A stretch of 64,000 nt of DNA. Source: Bacteroides ovatus (lineage in GTDB: Bacteria > Bacteroidota > Bacteroidia > Bacteroidales > Bacteroidaceae). Shown piece by piece: positions 8,851-17,998 of this stretch; the stretch's first letter is position 1; every line of letters starts with the position of its first letter. The notes under the pieces are model-generated. The model was not told the DNA's origin. It worked only from the letters and a program-made list of their open reading frames with translations, and did not search any database. The stretch is taken from positions 744,001-808,000 of the forward strand of contig NZ_CP012938.1 in the NCBI RefSeq assembly GCF_001314995.1, read 5' to 3'. Position numbers and translations under genes: made by a program.

Positions 8851-9008
8851 TATACTCCATTTATAATAAAATAAATATATAGTTATTAAAATATGAGTTA
8901 TCTATCTTTTTTTAATTTCATTTATTAACAATTCCTTTTTGGTATTATATAATGGAACAAAAGTATATATTCTTTTTGCAAAAAACAACAAAAAGACATG
9001 TTTTTTTT

Positions 9009-9104
9009 ATGGAATCGTCATCTAGTCTGATTGAAAAAGTAAAATCAGGCGACATTTCTTTTCTAAATAGCATATTTGATGCAAAAACACAACAAAAGCA
9101 ATGA
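9009..9104 (+). CDS. 31-codon ORF resembling an ECF sigma N-terminus
   Basis: The ORF starts with ATG at 9009 and ends TGA at 9102-9104. Its product begins MESSSSLIEKVKSGD and continues ISFLNSIFDAK. The pattern LIxxxxxGDxxxFxxxF resembles the first helix of ECF sigma region 2; the intact ECF sigma at 43605 has LIEQGDEGAFTQAYERY at the same place. It may be the stump of a lost sigma gene, a leader peptide, or chance. It lies 88 bases upstream of the SusC start, between two structured elements. Translation is not shown. Confidence 0.3.
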   Translation: MESSSSLIEKVKSGDISFLNSIFDAKTQQKQ

Positions 9105-9113
9105 ATCGTTATT

Positions 9114-9130
9114 AAGTTCTGATAGAACTT
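9114..9130. promoter_or_regulatory. 17-bp dyad, inverted copy of the 8824-8840 element
   Basis: AAGTTCTGATAGAACTT is the exact reverse complement of AAGTTCTATCAGAACTT at 8824-8840; both are 7-bp arms around a 3-base spacer. It ends 62 bases before the SusC start. Two identical dyads around a leader are compatible with an operator pair or an RNA switch. The function is inference. Confidence 0.45.
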
Positions 9131-9192
9131 ATCGAAGTGTGAAAAGTGAGTTTAATTGTTTTAGGGCTATTTAATAACTTAAAAAGAGATTT

Positions 9193-12162
9193 ATGAAGAA
9201 GAAATTAGCGCTGCTATTTGGATACCTTTTTATAGGTATCGGGCTGATAACAGCTCAAACGCAGAAAGTCACGGGGACAGTGATTTCCGATGATGACAAA
9301 CAACCTGTTGTAGGGGCTTCAATTGTCGTAAAAGGCACTAACTTAGGTACAATAACAGACATAGACGGGCATTTCACATTATTGAATGTGCCGAATTCAG
9401 CAAAAATATTGCAAATATCATATATAGGTATGAAAACGGAGTCGGTTCCTGTTCAGCCGACTGTTAGAGTTATCTTAAAGTCTGACACACAGCTGATGGA
9501 TGAAGTTGTTGTGGTAGGCTATGGATCAGCAAAGAAACTAGGGTCAGTAGTCGGTTCGGTAACAACGGTAAATAATAGTAAGATAGCCAACAGACCGGTG
9601 GCTAATGCCGGAGATGCATTACAAGGTCAAGTTGCCGGTTTACAAGTGTTTACCCCTAGTGGAGAACCGAGCGGGAGTGTTGTAATGCGATTGCGTGGAG
9701 TCAGTTCGATCAATTCAAATACAGAACCTCTTTTTATTCTCGACGGTTCACCTATATCATCCGGAGCATTTACAGCATTAAATCCGAACGACATCGAAAG
9801 CATGACCGTATTGAAAGATGCCTCTTCAACAGCTATATATGGCTCCCGTGCTGCTAACGGAGTCGTGATAATGACTAGCAAGAAAGGAAAAATGGGACAG
9901 AAGGCCCGTGTTAGTATCAATGCACAATATGGCTGGTCGAAAATGACAGGAGATAATATAGAGATGATGAACACTGAACAATGGCTTAACCTGCAGGAAA
10001 TGCTAGATCCGGGAAAAGCATACGACACTACATTTCAAAAACGGAAGAAGTTCTATATAGATAATGGTATATCTACAGACTGGGCGGATGTCTTCTTCGG
10101 AGATGCAGCTCCTACCCAACAATACGATGTAAATGTGGTTGGCGGTTCCGAAGGTATCAACTACTACATTTCATTTGGACATTATGATACAGAGGGAATT
10201 ATGGACGATTCCTCATTGCGCCGTGAGACTTTGCGCAGTAATGTGGAAGTAAAGGTAACCGACTGGCTGAAAGCCGGGATTAACGTGAACCTTTCCTATC
10301 AGAAATATAACACGACAACTTTCGGAACGGAAGCTAACAGCGTTTATAATAAAGCGTATGCTGCCCGTATTTATCGTCCCGACCAAACAATAAACGAGAT
10401 ATTGACAGACGAAGAAGGCAACTTTACAGGTTATGGGAAACGATTGGACTATTTTGACGATATGGGATATTATAATCCGTATTACTTGGCAGAACTTCAA
10501 CCGAATGACCGGAGTACGGTACGTATCAATGGCAATACCTTCTTTAATATAAATCCAATAAAAGGATTGAATATCCGTACCTCACAGGCGGTAGATGCCT
10601 TTGATTATCGTAACTCCCATAAAGCCTATCCGGAAGGCCCCTTTAAAGGGGCAGGAGTGGCGTCCGAGTCTTTTGAACGTTATTATTCATTTACTTTCAC
10701 CAATACGGCGGAATATAAATTCAGTCTGTCAGACAAGCATCTTTTTACTGTGTTGGCTGGCCAGGAGTCCATTATCACAAAGAATGAGAATTTCTCGGCA
10801 ACTTCTAAAAAAATGGTAGACTCACGAATGATGCTGATGGCAGCTGGAGCAGAGTCAGAAGTGCCGATACATTCGATGTATGACAAGGTTTTCAATTCTT
10901 ATTTCGGCACAATCAGTTATAGTTTCGCTGATCGCTATTATGTCGATTTGGCAGCACGGCGGGACGGTTCTTCTCTGTTTGCCAAAAACAACCAGTGGGC
11001 AAACTTTTATTCTTTGGGAGCCATGTGGGATATGAGAAAAGAGAATTTCCTGCAGAACGTTTCATGGTTGAACAGTTTACAGTTGAAGGTGAGCTATGGA
11101 ACAACTGGTAATTCCGGTATCAGCGCCTATAATGCGTTGGCATTGGTCGGTTCCGGTTTGCTGTATAACGGACAACCGGGTATTGCTCCTTCTACCGTTG
11201 GCAATGATAACCTGACATGGGAAAGCATGAAAACACTGAATGTAGGCATCAGTACAAGAGTGTTTGACCGCTTTTCTGTAGAATTGGAATTTTATAACCG
11301 CCAGACGGACGATATGTTGATGGGGTATCCATTGTCATACACTACCGGACATGGCAGTAGCGTAGAAAATGTGGCAAGTATGCGCAATCGCGGTTTCGAT
11401 ATTACTCTGGGAGTGGATATTCTGAAAACGAGAGATTTTTCATGGAGTGTTTCAGGAAACCTGAATTATAATAAGAATGAGATAACTAAACTATTTAACG
11501 GATTGGATGAATATACTTTGCCTGATACCGGTTTGAAGATGAAAGTCGGTAAACCTTGGGGAGAATACTACTATGTAAGATGGGCAGGGGTCGATCCGCG
11601 TGACGGATATAATACATGGTATGATAAAAATGGAAATCTGACAAAAAGCTATTCGGAAGAAGATGCCGTTTTTGTCGGCAAGCAACGTTATGCTCCATGG
11701 TCCGGAGGTTTTGGTACCCAGTTCGGATGGAAAGGAATTTCCGTCAGTGCCGACTTCTCTTTTATGCTCGGCCAGTATATGTTGAATAATGAACGCTTTT
11801 TTACAGAGAATCCCACTTTTGCAGGTTCGGACAATCAAACTGTAGAAATGCTTACGATGTGGCAAAAACCGGGAGATGTAACCAGAATTGCTACTCCCGA
11901 CTCCCCGATGCAGTTTGATACGCATTTACTGGAAAACGCTTCATTTATGCGCATGAAAAACCTGACTGTCGGGTACACCCTTCCGCCCAAAGTGATTCAG
12001 AAAACAGGAGTAATTAGTAACGCCAGAATCTACTTTGTAGGACGTAACTTACTCACAGTGACTAAATATAAAGGATATGACCCGGAAGTAGACAGTAATA
12101 TCCAGTTGGGGAACTATCCCAATACCAAGCAATATTCTTTCGGAGTCGAACTAACTTTCTAA
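9193..12162 (+). CDS. SusC-like TonB-dependent outer-membrane transporter
   Basis: The 989-aa protein has a signal peptide ending near residue 21 (GLITAQ), then a carboxypeptidase-regulatory-like domain (VTGTVISDDD to about residue 95). The sequence DEVVVVGYG marks the TonB-box region, followed by a plug domain and a beta-barrel ending in Phe. There is no STN domain, so it should not signal to a FecR-type anti-sigma factor, and none is encoded beside it. The SusD gene follows after 11 bases. It imports a substrate across the outer membrane together with SusD. The downstream genes encode thioredoxin-like proteins and proteases rather than glycosidases, so a peptide or protein-derived substrate is more likely than a glycan. 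The substrate is inference. Confidence 0.95.
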   Translation: MKKKLALLFGYLFIGIGLITAQTQKVTGTVISDDDKQPVVGASIVVKGTNLGTITDIDGHFTLLNVPNSAKILQISYIGMKTESVPVQPTVRVILKSDTQLMDEVVVVGYGSAKKLGSVVGSVTTVNNSKIANRPVANAGDALQGQVAGLQVFTPSGEPSGSVVMRLRGVSSINSNTEPLFILDGSPISSGAFTALNPNDIESMTVLKDASSTAIYGSRAANGVVIMTSKKGKMGQKARVSINAQYGWSKMTGDNIEMMNTEQWLNLQEMLDPGKAYDTTFQKRKKFYIDNGISTDWADVFFGDAAPTQQYDVNVVGGSEGINYYISFGHYDTEGIMDDSSLRRETLRSNVEVKVTDWLKAGINVNLSYQKYNTTTFGTEANSVYNKAYAARIYRPDQTINEILTDEEGNFTGYGKRLDYFDDMGYYNPYYLAELQPNDRSTVRINGNTFFNINPIKGLNIRTSQAVDAFDYRNSHKAYPEGPFKGAGVASESFERYYSFTFTNTAEYKFSLSDKHLFTVLAGQESIITKNENFSATSKKMVDSRMMLMAAGAESEVPIHSMYDKVFNSYFGTISYSFADRYYVDLAARRDGSSLFAKNNQWANFYSLGAMWDMRKENFLQNVSWLNSLQLKVSYGTTGNSGISAYNALALVGSGLLYNGQPGIAPSTVGNDNLTWESMKTLNVGISTRVFDRFSVELEFYNRQTDDMLMGYPLSYTTGHGSSVENVASMRNRGFDITLGVDILKTRDFSWSVSGNLNYNKNEITKLFNGLDEYTLPDTGLKMKVGKPWGEYYYVRWAGVDPRDGYNTWYDKNGNLTKSYSEEDAVFVGKQRYAPWSGGFGTQFGWKGISVSADFSFMLGQYMLNNERFFTENPTFAGSDNQTVEMLTMWQKPGDVTRIATPDSPMQFDTHLLENASFMRMKNLTVGYTLPPKVIQKTGVISNARIYFVGRNLLTVTKYKGYDPEVDSNIQLGNYPNTKQYSFGVELTF

Positions 12163-12173
12163 AAACATAAAGA

Positions 12174-13766
12174 ATGGTGAATATGAAGAAAATATCTATA
12201 ATAGCATTGACTATACTGACACTAGGAATGACTTCCTGTGATATGGATAAAATGCCATACGATGCTGTTCCTACAGAGGAAGCGTTAACAACCATAGTCG
12301 GTTTTGAAGAAGCACGTGCCGGTATCTATTCCGTATATTTAGGACTGACAGGAGGAAGTTATGTATTAGCTCCGGAAGTTCAGGCAGATGCCTTTAATGC
12401 AGTGGCGGATTTCTCTAATAAATATGGTGAGTTGCACCGTTGGACTTTCGAGAGCACCAACTCTACCGTAGAAACAATCTGGTCGAACTACTATGCCGCT
12501 ATCGGACGTGTCAACTTCTTTATTGACGGGGTAGGTAAGATTGATGAGAATCCGGAAATCGAATTGACTGAAACCCAGAGACAACAGATTAATGTGTATG
12601 AGGGGGAAGCGTATTTTACAAGAGCATACTGCTACTTTTATTTAGCTACTTTATTTTGCCGCGATTACGATGTAGCTACCGCAACAAGTACTCCGGGACT
12701 GCCGCTTCAGGTAAAATATGAGCCTAAACTTTCTGCTACCCAATATCCGGGACGATCTTCATTGGAAGATACTTACAAACAGATATTGGAGGACCTCGAA
12801 GAAGCCGAAGAACGTATCGAGACTGCAAAAAATGGCATTGCTGATTATGACAGGTATATTAATGGCGCATACGTGACAGTCAACACGGCTCCCAAGAATT
12901 GTGGGAATTATATTACGGTAGATGTAGTAACTGCCTTGAAAGTGCGTGTTGCCCTGCAGATGGATGACTATGAAAATGCAGCCAAATATGCAGGAGACCT
13001 GGTTAATTCGAACAGATATCCATTATCGAACACAGCAACAGATTTTGAAAGCGTATGGAAGAATGACAAGGGAACGGAAACCATCTGGCAGATTGCCATG
13101 ACTAGTGCCGACGATGCCGGTGTACCTCTGGGGACTATTTTCATCGGTTATCCGACTACAAAGAAGGATTATATTCCTACACAAACACTGATTGACCTAT
13201 ACAATGAAAAAGATATCCGGCTAAAGACTTATTTCGGAAAATATCACTTAACCGTATCGTCAGGTAATGCGGCGGATATCTATTTCTTTAATAAATACCC
13301 GGGCAATGAATATTACAATGCATTAGGAAGCGAAACGCGTTATTTGAATCAGCCCAAACCATTCCGTATTGCTGAAATGTACTTGATTGCCACTGAAGCC
13401 AATGCAAAGATTGGAACCGCAGCCGCTGTAAAAAAAGGTAATGATGCTTTGAATGCATTAAAAAAAGCGCGAATCGAGGGATGGACTGATGCAACCTACG
13501 ATCAGGAAGCTTTATTAAATGAAATCATGAACGAACGGGAACGTGAGCTTGTAGGTGAGGGATACCGGTTGATGGACCTGAAACGTTGGGGGAAAGGTGT
13601 AAAGCGTGGAAAACCGCAAAGCAAAGGACTGGTGCTTTTTCCGGGACAGGCAAGTACTGACGGACTGGATAAACCTATGGATGACCAGCGGATGCTCTGG
13701 CCGATTCCTAAAACAGAAATGGATGCCAACCCTCAACTGGCAGGTCAGCAAAATCCGGGATATTAA
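12174..13766 (+). CDS. SusD/RagB-like surface lipoprotein
   Basis: The 530-aa protein has a lipoprotein signal (GMTSC, Cys22 counted from the first ATG; a second ATG lies three codons in). It contains typical SusD features: GEAYFTRAYCYFYLATLF in the helical TPR-like core, and MNERERELVGEGYRLMDLKRWG followed by WPIPKTEMDANPQL at the C-terminus. SusD proteins sit as lids on their SusC partner at the cell surface and capture substrate. It lies 11 bases after the SusC stop and is followed by more exported proteins, all apparently one operon. Nothing in the sequence identifies the ligand. Confidence 0.95.
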   Translation: MVNMKKISIIALTILTLGMTSCDMDKMPYDAVPTEEALTTIVGFEEARAGIYSVYLGLTGGSYVLAPEVQADAFNAVADFSNKYGELHRWTFESTNSTVETIWSNYYAAIGRVNFFIDGVGKIDENPEIELTETQRQQINVYEGEAYFTRAYCYFYLATLFCRDYDVATATSTPGLPLQVKYEPKLSATQYPGRSSLEDTYKQILEDLEEAEERIETAKNGIADYDRYINGAYVTVNTAPKNCGNYITVDVVTALKVRVALQMDDYENAAKYAGDLVNSNRYPLSNTATDFESVWKNDKGTETIWQIAMTSADDAGVPLGTIFIGYPTTKKDYIPTQTLIDLYNEKDIRLKTYFGKYHLTVSSGNAADIYFFNKYPGNEYYNALGSETRYLNQPKPFRIAEMYLIATEANAKIGTAAAVKKGNDALNALKKARIEGWTDATYDQEALLNEIMNERERELVGEGYRLMDLKRWGKGVKRGKPQSKGLVLFPGQASTDGLDKPMDDQRMLWPIPKTEMDANPQLAGQQNPGY

Positions 13767-13803
13767 TCAATGAATAACATAAATTATCAAACACTTGAGT
13801 AAA

Positions 13804-14697
13804 ATGAACTATCTGAAAATATACACCCTTCTTCTGTGTGCCGTTCTGATCGCCGCCTGTTCGGACGATGAGGAACAGTTCAATTCCGGAGCGGCTACGG
13901 TAAGTTTGCAGGAAACAGCAATGACAGTGAAAGAGTCTGCCGGTTTATGCACTGTGCCTGTCGTAGTGACAGGAGAACATACCGGAACTATCCGCGTGAC
14001 GTTCGAATTAAAAGATCATACCGCCAAAGAGGATGAAAACTATATCGTCACCACAAAGACGCTGCTTATTCCTGCCGGTCAGGAAACTATAAATTTTGAG
14101 TTTAAAACTGTTGATGACAAGGATGTCAATGACGACCGCTCTTTTGATATTGAAATTGCCGATGTGAAAGGGGCCTCCATTGGTACAAACAATCGTCTGA
14201 CGGTGACTATCAAAGATAACGATTCCAGTTTTTATGAAACACTTTCGGGAACCTGGGTATTTACCGGAACAGCTTCTGCTACCAATGCTTCCAATGTACA
14301 AGTGGGATTTTCCGTAAAAGTGAATACCGCGGAAGAAGGTACGGAGGCATACGAGCATTATCTGGTTTGCTCGAATAAGAATGGATTTGATCCGGATAAT
14401 GACATTGAGTGGGAATTTAGCTGGCGTTTGCATTATGAATATGATTCGGTGGCGCAGAAAACCTATTTATCTATTGTACCGGGTGAAGATGTCGCTTCTT
14501 ATGGTCCGTATACCATTCGTTTCAGGAGACTGGCATTAGACGGAAGTACTTCTGACGTATATCGTGGAGAATATGATGTTGAAACTAAAACTGTCACTTT
14601 CGAGAATGCCAATCTGATTGGTGATATGTATAAGGACGGACTGATACAAATACAGAAATTCAGGCTATTTGGCTGTAAAATGGAACACATCAGATAA
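13804..14697 (+). CDS. Lipoprotein with Calx-beta-like domain
   Basis: The lipobox IAAC places the acylated Cys at residue 19, followed by SDDEE, a surface-export type signal in Bacteroides. Residues 30-140 or so resemble a Calx-beta domain (GEHTGTIRVTFEL, IPAGQETINFEF, DDRSFDIEI, LTVTIKDND). The last 160 residues are an unrecognised beta-rich domain, with GTWVFTG near its start. A TTG lies three codons upstream in frame, but the ATG fits the signal peptide better. It follows the SusD gene and probably belongs to the same operon as an accessory surface binding protein. That role is inferred from its position and secretion signal. Confidence 0.7.
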   Translation: MNYLKIYTLLLCAVLIAACSDDEEQFNSGAATVSLQETAMTVKESAGLCTVPVVVTGEHTGTIRVTFELKDHTAKEDENYIVTTKTLLIPAGQETINFEFKTVDDKDVNDDRSFDIEIADVKGASIGTNNRLTVTIKDNDSSFYETLSGTWVFTGTASATNASNVQVGFSVKVNTAEEGTEAYEHYLVCSNKNGFDPDNDIEWEFSWRLHYEYDSVAQKTYLSIVPGEDVASYGPYTIRFRRLALDGSTSDVYRGEYDVETKTVTFENANLIGDMYKDGLIQIQKFRLFGCKMEHIR

Positions 14698-14733
14698 AAA
14701 CAAGATTATTAACATAACAAATAGAAAGAACTT

Positions 14734-15222
14734 ATGAGAGCACTAATTGTCTGCATTACGCTGTTGTTTGCTTTGTTAACCTGTACTATGGCACAAATAC
14801 CATCGGTTAAGGTTGAAGATACTAAGGGAGCACAAGTTAACACTGCATCCCTGGTTAATCACAAAACGCCTATGATTATTTCTTTTTGGGCAACAACCTG
14901 TAAGCCTTGTATTCGTGAATTGGACGCCATAAATGAACAATTGCCCGATTGGTTGGAAGAAGCCAAATTCCGTGTAGTAGCTGTTTCAACAGATGACAGC
15001 CGTTCTACAGCTAAAGCGCGTGCATTGGCAGAGGGACATGGATGGGATGATTTTATCATGCTGTATGATAAAAACCAGGAATTTATGCGAGCTATGAATG
15101 TAAGCCTGACTCCACAGGTATATGTGGTGGATGCTGACGGGAAAATAGTCTATTCACATACCGGATATGCGCCGGGAAGTGAGCTGGAACTACTGAAAGC
15201 AATAAAAAAACTGCAGAAATAG
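14734..15222 (+). CDS. TlpA-like periplasmic thioredoxin
   Basis: The 162-aa protein has a Sec signal ending at about residue 20 (CTMAQ) and a thioredoxin fold with the active site FWATTCKPC (Cys56 and Cys59). The cis-Pro region is SLTPQVYVVD. This is the TlpA/ResA branch, whose members reduce disulfides in exported proteins. It lies between the Calx-beta lipoprotein and a DUF6029 barrel and upstream of three Omp28-type CxxC proteins, so it is a likely redox partner for them. No lipobox is seen; the mature protein should be soluble in the periplasm. Confidence 0.88.
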   Translation: MRALIVCITLLFALLTCTMAQIPSVKVEDTKGAQVNTASLVNHKTPMIISFWATTCKPCIRELDAINEQLPDWLEEAKFRVVAVSTDDSRSTAKARALAEGHGWDDFIMLYDKNQEFMRAMNVSLTPQVYVVDADGKIVYSHTGYAPGSELELLKAIKKLQK

Positions 15223-15255
15223 AAACTGTTATTATCCATAGATAAACGCAATGAC

Positions 15256-16860
15256 ATGACTAAAATAAGAATTCAGGTGTTGGCTTTGTTAGCGTTAACA
15301 TCGACATTGACCTATGCGCAGGAAGATAACAAGAAAGGTTATCTGACAGGGAGCTTTGAAACGAATACGATATATTACAAAGATGATAGTAAAACAGAAG
15401 CGGAATCACCGGAAGATCATTTCGGATCGAACAATTATCTGAAACTGGATTACTATCAGGGTAAGTTTGCCGTAGGTGTACAGTTGGAAGCCTATGAACC
15501 GGTACTGGTGGGATACCCGGCAGAATTGGAGAAAGCAAAGCTGACCAACTATTATGTATCTTGGGCTGATAAAGATTTTTCCGTAACAGCGGGTACGTTT
15601 TATGAGCAGTTCGGGAGTGGACTACTATTCCGTAGCTGGGAGGACCGTATGCTGGGACTAAATAATGCAGTGATGGGAGCACGATTTACCTACAATTACA
15701 AGAATATTGTGGGATTGAAAGCCATTTGGGGAACTCCACGTTTTGGTATGGACTTTTCCGATACACAAGTACGTGGTGTAGATGTAAGTTTCTCCTTGTC
15801 CGAAATGCTTAGTTGGCAAAACACGTCTTTGAGTATTGAAGGAGGGGCGTTGAACCGGTATGAGAAAATCAATATCGATCTCGAAGAAGAAGGGGGAAAA
15901 CCTTATTCGAATGGCTTCTCGGGACGGATAAATTTTGAACGCTCCGGATTTACAGCGAAAGGTGAATATGTAGACGGTGGCAATAAGTATTATAATTTCA
16001 TTCATGATGACAAACTTTATGCGAGGAAACGTGCTAATGCACAATTGCTGGAACTGGGATATAGCGGTAATGGGTTGGGAGTAAATCTGACCGGACGCCG
16101 ACTGGAATGGATGAACAGTGAGATTATTACCGGTAATGGTTCGACTTCGAATCTGTTGAATTATGTCCCGGCTATGAGTACGCAATATACCTATATGCTG
16201 ACCAACTTGCATCCTCACACTCCACAAATAGGAGATGTGACAAACGCAATCAGCGGGGAGATGGGCGGACAACTGGATATTTTTTATCATTTCAAAAGAG
16301 GAACGGTTATCGGAGGTAAACGCGGTTTGAAATTACATGCTAATTTTTCTACCTATTATGTTTTAGAAAAAGAAGGTACAGCCCAGATAGGCAACTTGTC
16401 ATTCCGTGATTTTAGTATTGATGTGGAAAAGCAATGGACGAAGTCATTCAAAATGAACTTGCTTTATTCCATGCAAGAATATAGTCCTTCGTACGGAGCG
16501 AATAAGGCGACCAACCTGTCGAATATTTTTGTAGCAGATTTACAATATAAGTTCACACCTTCTTTTTCAACTCGCATGGAGTTGCAATACCTAACTACAA
16601 AGGAAGATCAAAAGGACTGGATGGCGGCCCTGTTGGAAATAAATTTTGCTCCGGCATGGAGTATTTATGGAAGTGATATGTATAATCACGGCAAGGAGAA
16701 AATCCATTATTACAATGTGGGAGCCAGTTATGCCAAATCCCGTACGCGTGTAGCTTTGAGTTATGGTCGTAATAGAGAAGGGTATGTCTGTTCCGGTGGA
16801 GTTTGCCGGACGATTCCTAAATATACAGGGGCTAACCTGACTATAACGACTTCATTTTGA
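15256..16860 (+). CDS. DUF6029 family outer-membrane protein
   Basis: The 534-aa protein has a Sec signal (TLTYAQ at about residue 21) followed by a chain of alternating aromatic/polar beta-strands. It includes YLTGSFETNTIYY, GTFYEQFGSGLLFRSWEDR and a C-terminal YTGANLTITTSF ending in Phe. The pattern fits DUF6029, a Bacteroidota family of predicted outer-membrane barrels of unknown function. Genes of this family are often near TlpA/Omp28-type genes, which matches the context here. Its role could be a channel or a scaffold for the lipoproteins encoded next. No catalytic motif is visible. Confidence 0.7.
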   Translation: MTKIRIQVLALLALTSTLTYAQEDNKKGYLTGSFETNTIYYKDDSKTEAESPEDHFGSNNYLKLDYYQGKFAVGVQLEAYEPVLVGYPAELEKAKLTNYYVSWADKDFSVTAGTFYEQFGSGLLFRSWEDRMLGLNNAVMGARFTYNYKNIVGLKAIWGTPRFGMDFSDTQVRGVDVSFSLSEMLSWQNTSLSIEGGALNRYEKINIDLEEEGGKPYSNGFSGRINFERSGFTAKGEYVDGGNKYYNFIHDDKLYARKRANAQLLELGYSGNGLGVNLTGRRLEWMNSEIITGNGSTSNLLNYVPAMSTQYTYMLTNLHPHTPQIGDVTNAISGEMGGQLDIFYHFKRGTVIGGKRGLKLHANFSTYYVLEKEGTAQIGNLSFRDFSIDVEKQWTKSFKMNLLYSMQEYSPSYGANKATNLSNIFVADLQYKFTPSFSTRMELQYLTTKEDQKDWMAALLEINFAPAWSIYGSDMYNHGKEKIHYYNVGASYAKSRTRVALSYGRNREGYVCSGGVCRTIPKYTGANLTITTSF

Positions 16861-16895
16861 GTTTATCGAAACATTTATTAATTAGAATATAGAAT

Positions 16896-17993
16896 ATGAG
16901 AAAATTTACAATGTTTTTTATGTCAAGTCTGATATGCCTATGCGGATGTTTTACAGCGTGCAGTGGCAATTCAGACGACAATGGTGAAGAGCCGGACAAC
17001 GGCGAAGTGACAGGACCTATTACTTTGACTGTGGATAAAGCCAAGATTGAAGCTAACGGGACAGATATGGCGACTTTTACGGTGACTGATGCCAAAGGGA
17101 AAGTACTGACGACCTCTGAATATATGAAGAATGTATATTTTGAAGATGTTACTACCGGTGATTATCTGGAGAGACGGACCAATACGTTCGTGTCAGTAGA
17201 AAACGGGACTCATAAATTTAAAGCATATTATCTGGACTGGGAGTCGGATGAAGTTTCCGTAACCGCACAGAATCGTAAGAATTATGAACTTTTCTATCGC
17301 AAGGTGGGTGTTTTTAAAATGACCGGGACTTGGTGTACCTATTGTCCGGCCATGACTTCGGCATTAAAGAAGGTGGAAGAACTGATGCCGGGTCGTATGG
17401 TGAAAATGGCTTTTCATTCTTCCAGCAGTTCAGCGACTGATCCCTTCCATTTATCACAGACAAGCACAATCATGAGCCGTTTTGGAGCATCCGGCTTTCC
17501 TACCTGTATTTATGATTTAAAAGTGATGTCAATAGACAGGAATGTGAGTGCTATCAAACAGACATTACAAAGCCAAATTAGAAAATATCCGGCTACATGC
17601 GGAATCAAGGTAAATACATCCTATAATTCTTCTACTGGCGAAATTACAGTAAATGCTGCATTGAAGTCGAGCGAGGGAGGAGAATATGACCTGGTTTATG
17701 TCTTGGTGACTGATGGCTTGACAGCATCCGGAGGAAATGAGAACTCATACGATTATACGGTAAAAGCTATTTCCAACAATTATCTGTCGATGTCAACTGA
17801 CGGACGGTTTACTGTGGATGCAAATCAGGAGCACACTGCCGCTACTTTCAGCATTTCTAATGCAAAGAACCTGAATCCTGCCACATCGCGTGTAGTGGTT
17901 TATGCATTACGTAAAGTAGATGACGCATATATGGTGGATAATATAACCGAATGTTCTATCAACGGTAGCATAGACTATCTCTATAATGATTGA
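16896..17993 (+). CDS. Omp28-type lipoprotein 1 with CTYC site
   Basis: The 365-aa lipoprotein has FTAC as lipobox (Cys22, then SGNSDD) and an Ig-like domain at about 42-125 (ITLTVDKAKIEANGTD). A thioredoxin-like Omp28 domain with GTWCTYCPAM (Cys147, Cys150) follows. Two further cysteines are shared with the next two paralogues: YPATCG in the middle and ITECSIN near the end. It ends IDYLYND. Omp28 proteins are exported and poorly characterised; the CxxC suggests disulfide exchange at the cell surface. It is the first of three tandem paralogues; the next gene starts 5 bases after its stop. Confidence 0.8.
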   Translation: MRKFTMFFMSSLICLCGCFTACSGNSDDNGEEPDNGEVTGPITLTVDKAKIEANGTDMATFTVTDAKGKVLTTSEYMKNVYFEDVTTGDYLERRTNTFVSVENGTHKFKAYYLDWESDEVSVTAQNRKNYELFYRKVGVFKMTGTWCTYCPAMTSALKKVEELMPGRMVKMAFHSSSSSATDPFHLSQTSTIMSRFGASGFPTCIYDLKVMSIDRNVSAIKQTLQSQIRKYPATCGIKVNTSYNSSTGEITVNAALKSSEGGEYDLVYVLVTDGLTASGGNENSYDYTVKAISNNYLSMSTDGRFTVDANQEHTAATFSISNAKNLNPATSRVVVYALRKVDDAYMVDNITECSINGSIDYLYND

Positions 17994-17998
17994 GGCTT

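Larger units (their letters stand above)
8255..9192. other. Long non-coding region before the first SusC gene
   Basis: About 940 bases separate the divergent 165-aa gene (minus) from the SusC gene (plus). The stretch holds a cluster of palindromes (8410-8495), a strong hairpin (8814-8850), a 31-codon ORF (9009-9104) and a second hairpin that repeats the core of the first in inverted orientation (9114-9130). It has no ECF sigma, anti-sigma or two-component gene, so control of the SusC operon must come from elsewhere or act through these elements. The rest is AT-rich sequence in which I see nothing. Confidence 0.7.

Noticed and set aside
9627..10028. Long open frames antisense to SusC, GH and SusD genes
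   Set aside because: They lie opposite strongly supported genes, have no recognisable domains and follow the codon structure of the sense gene.
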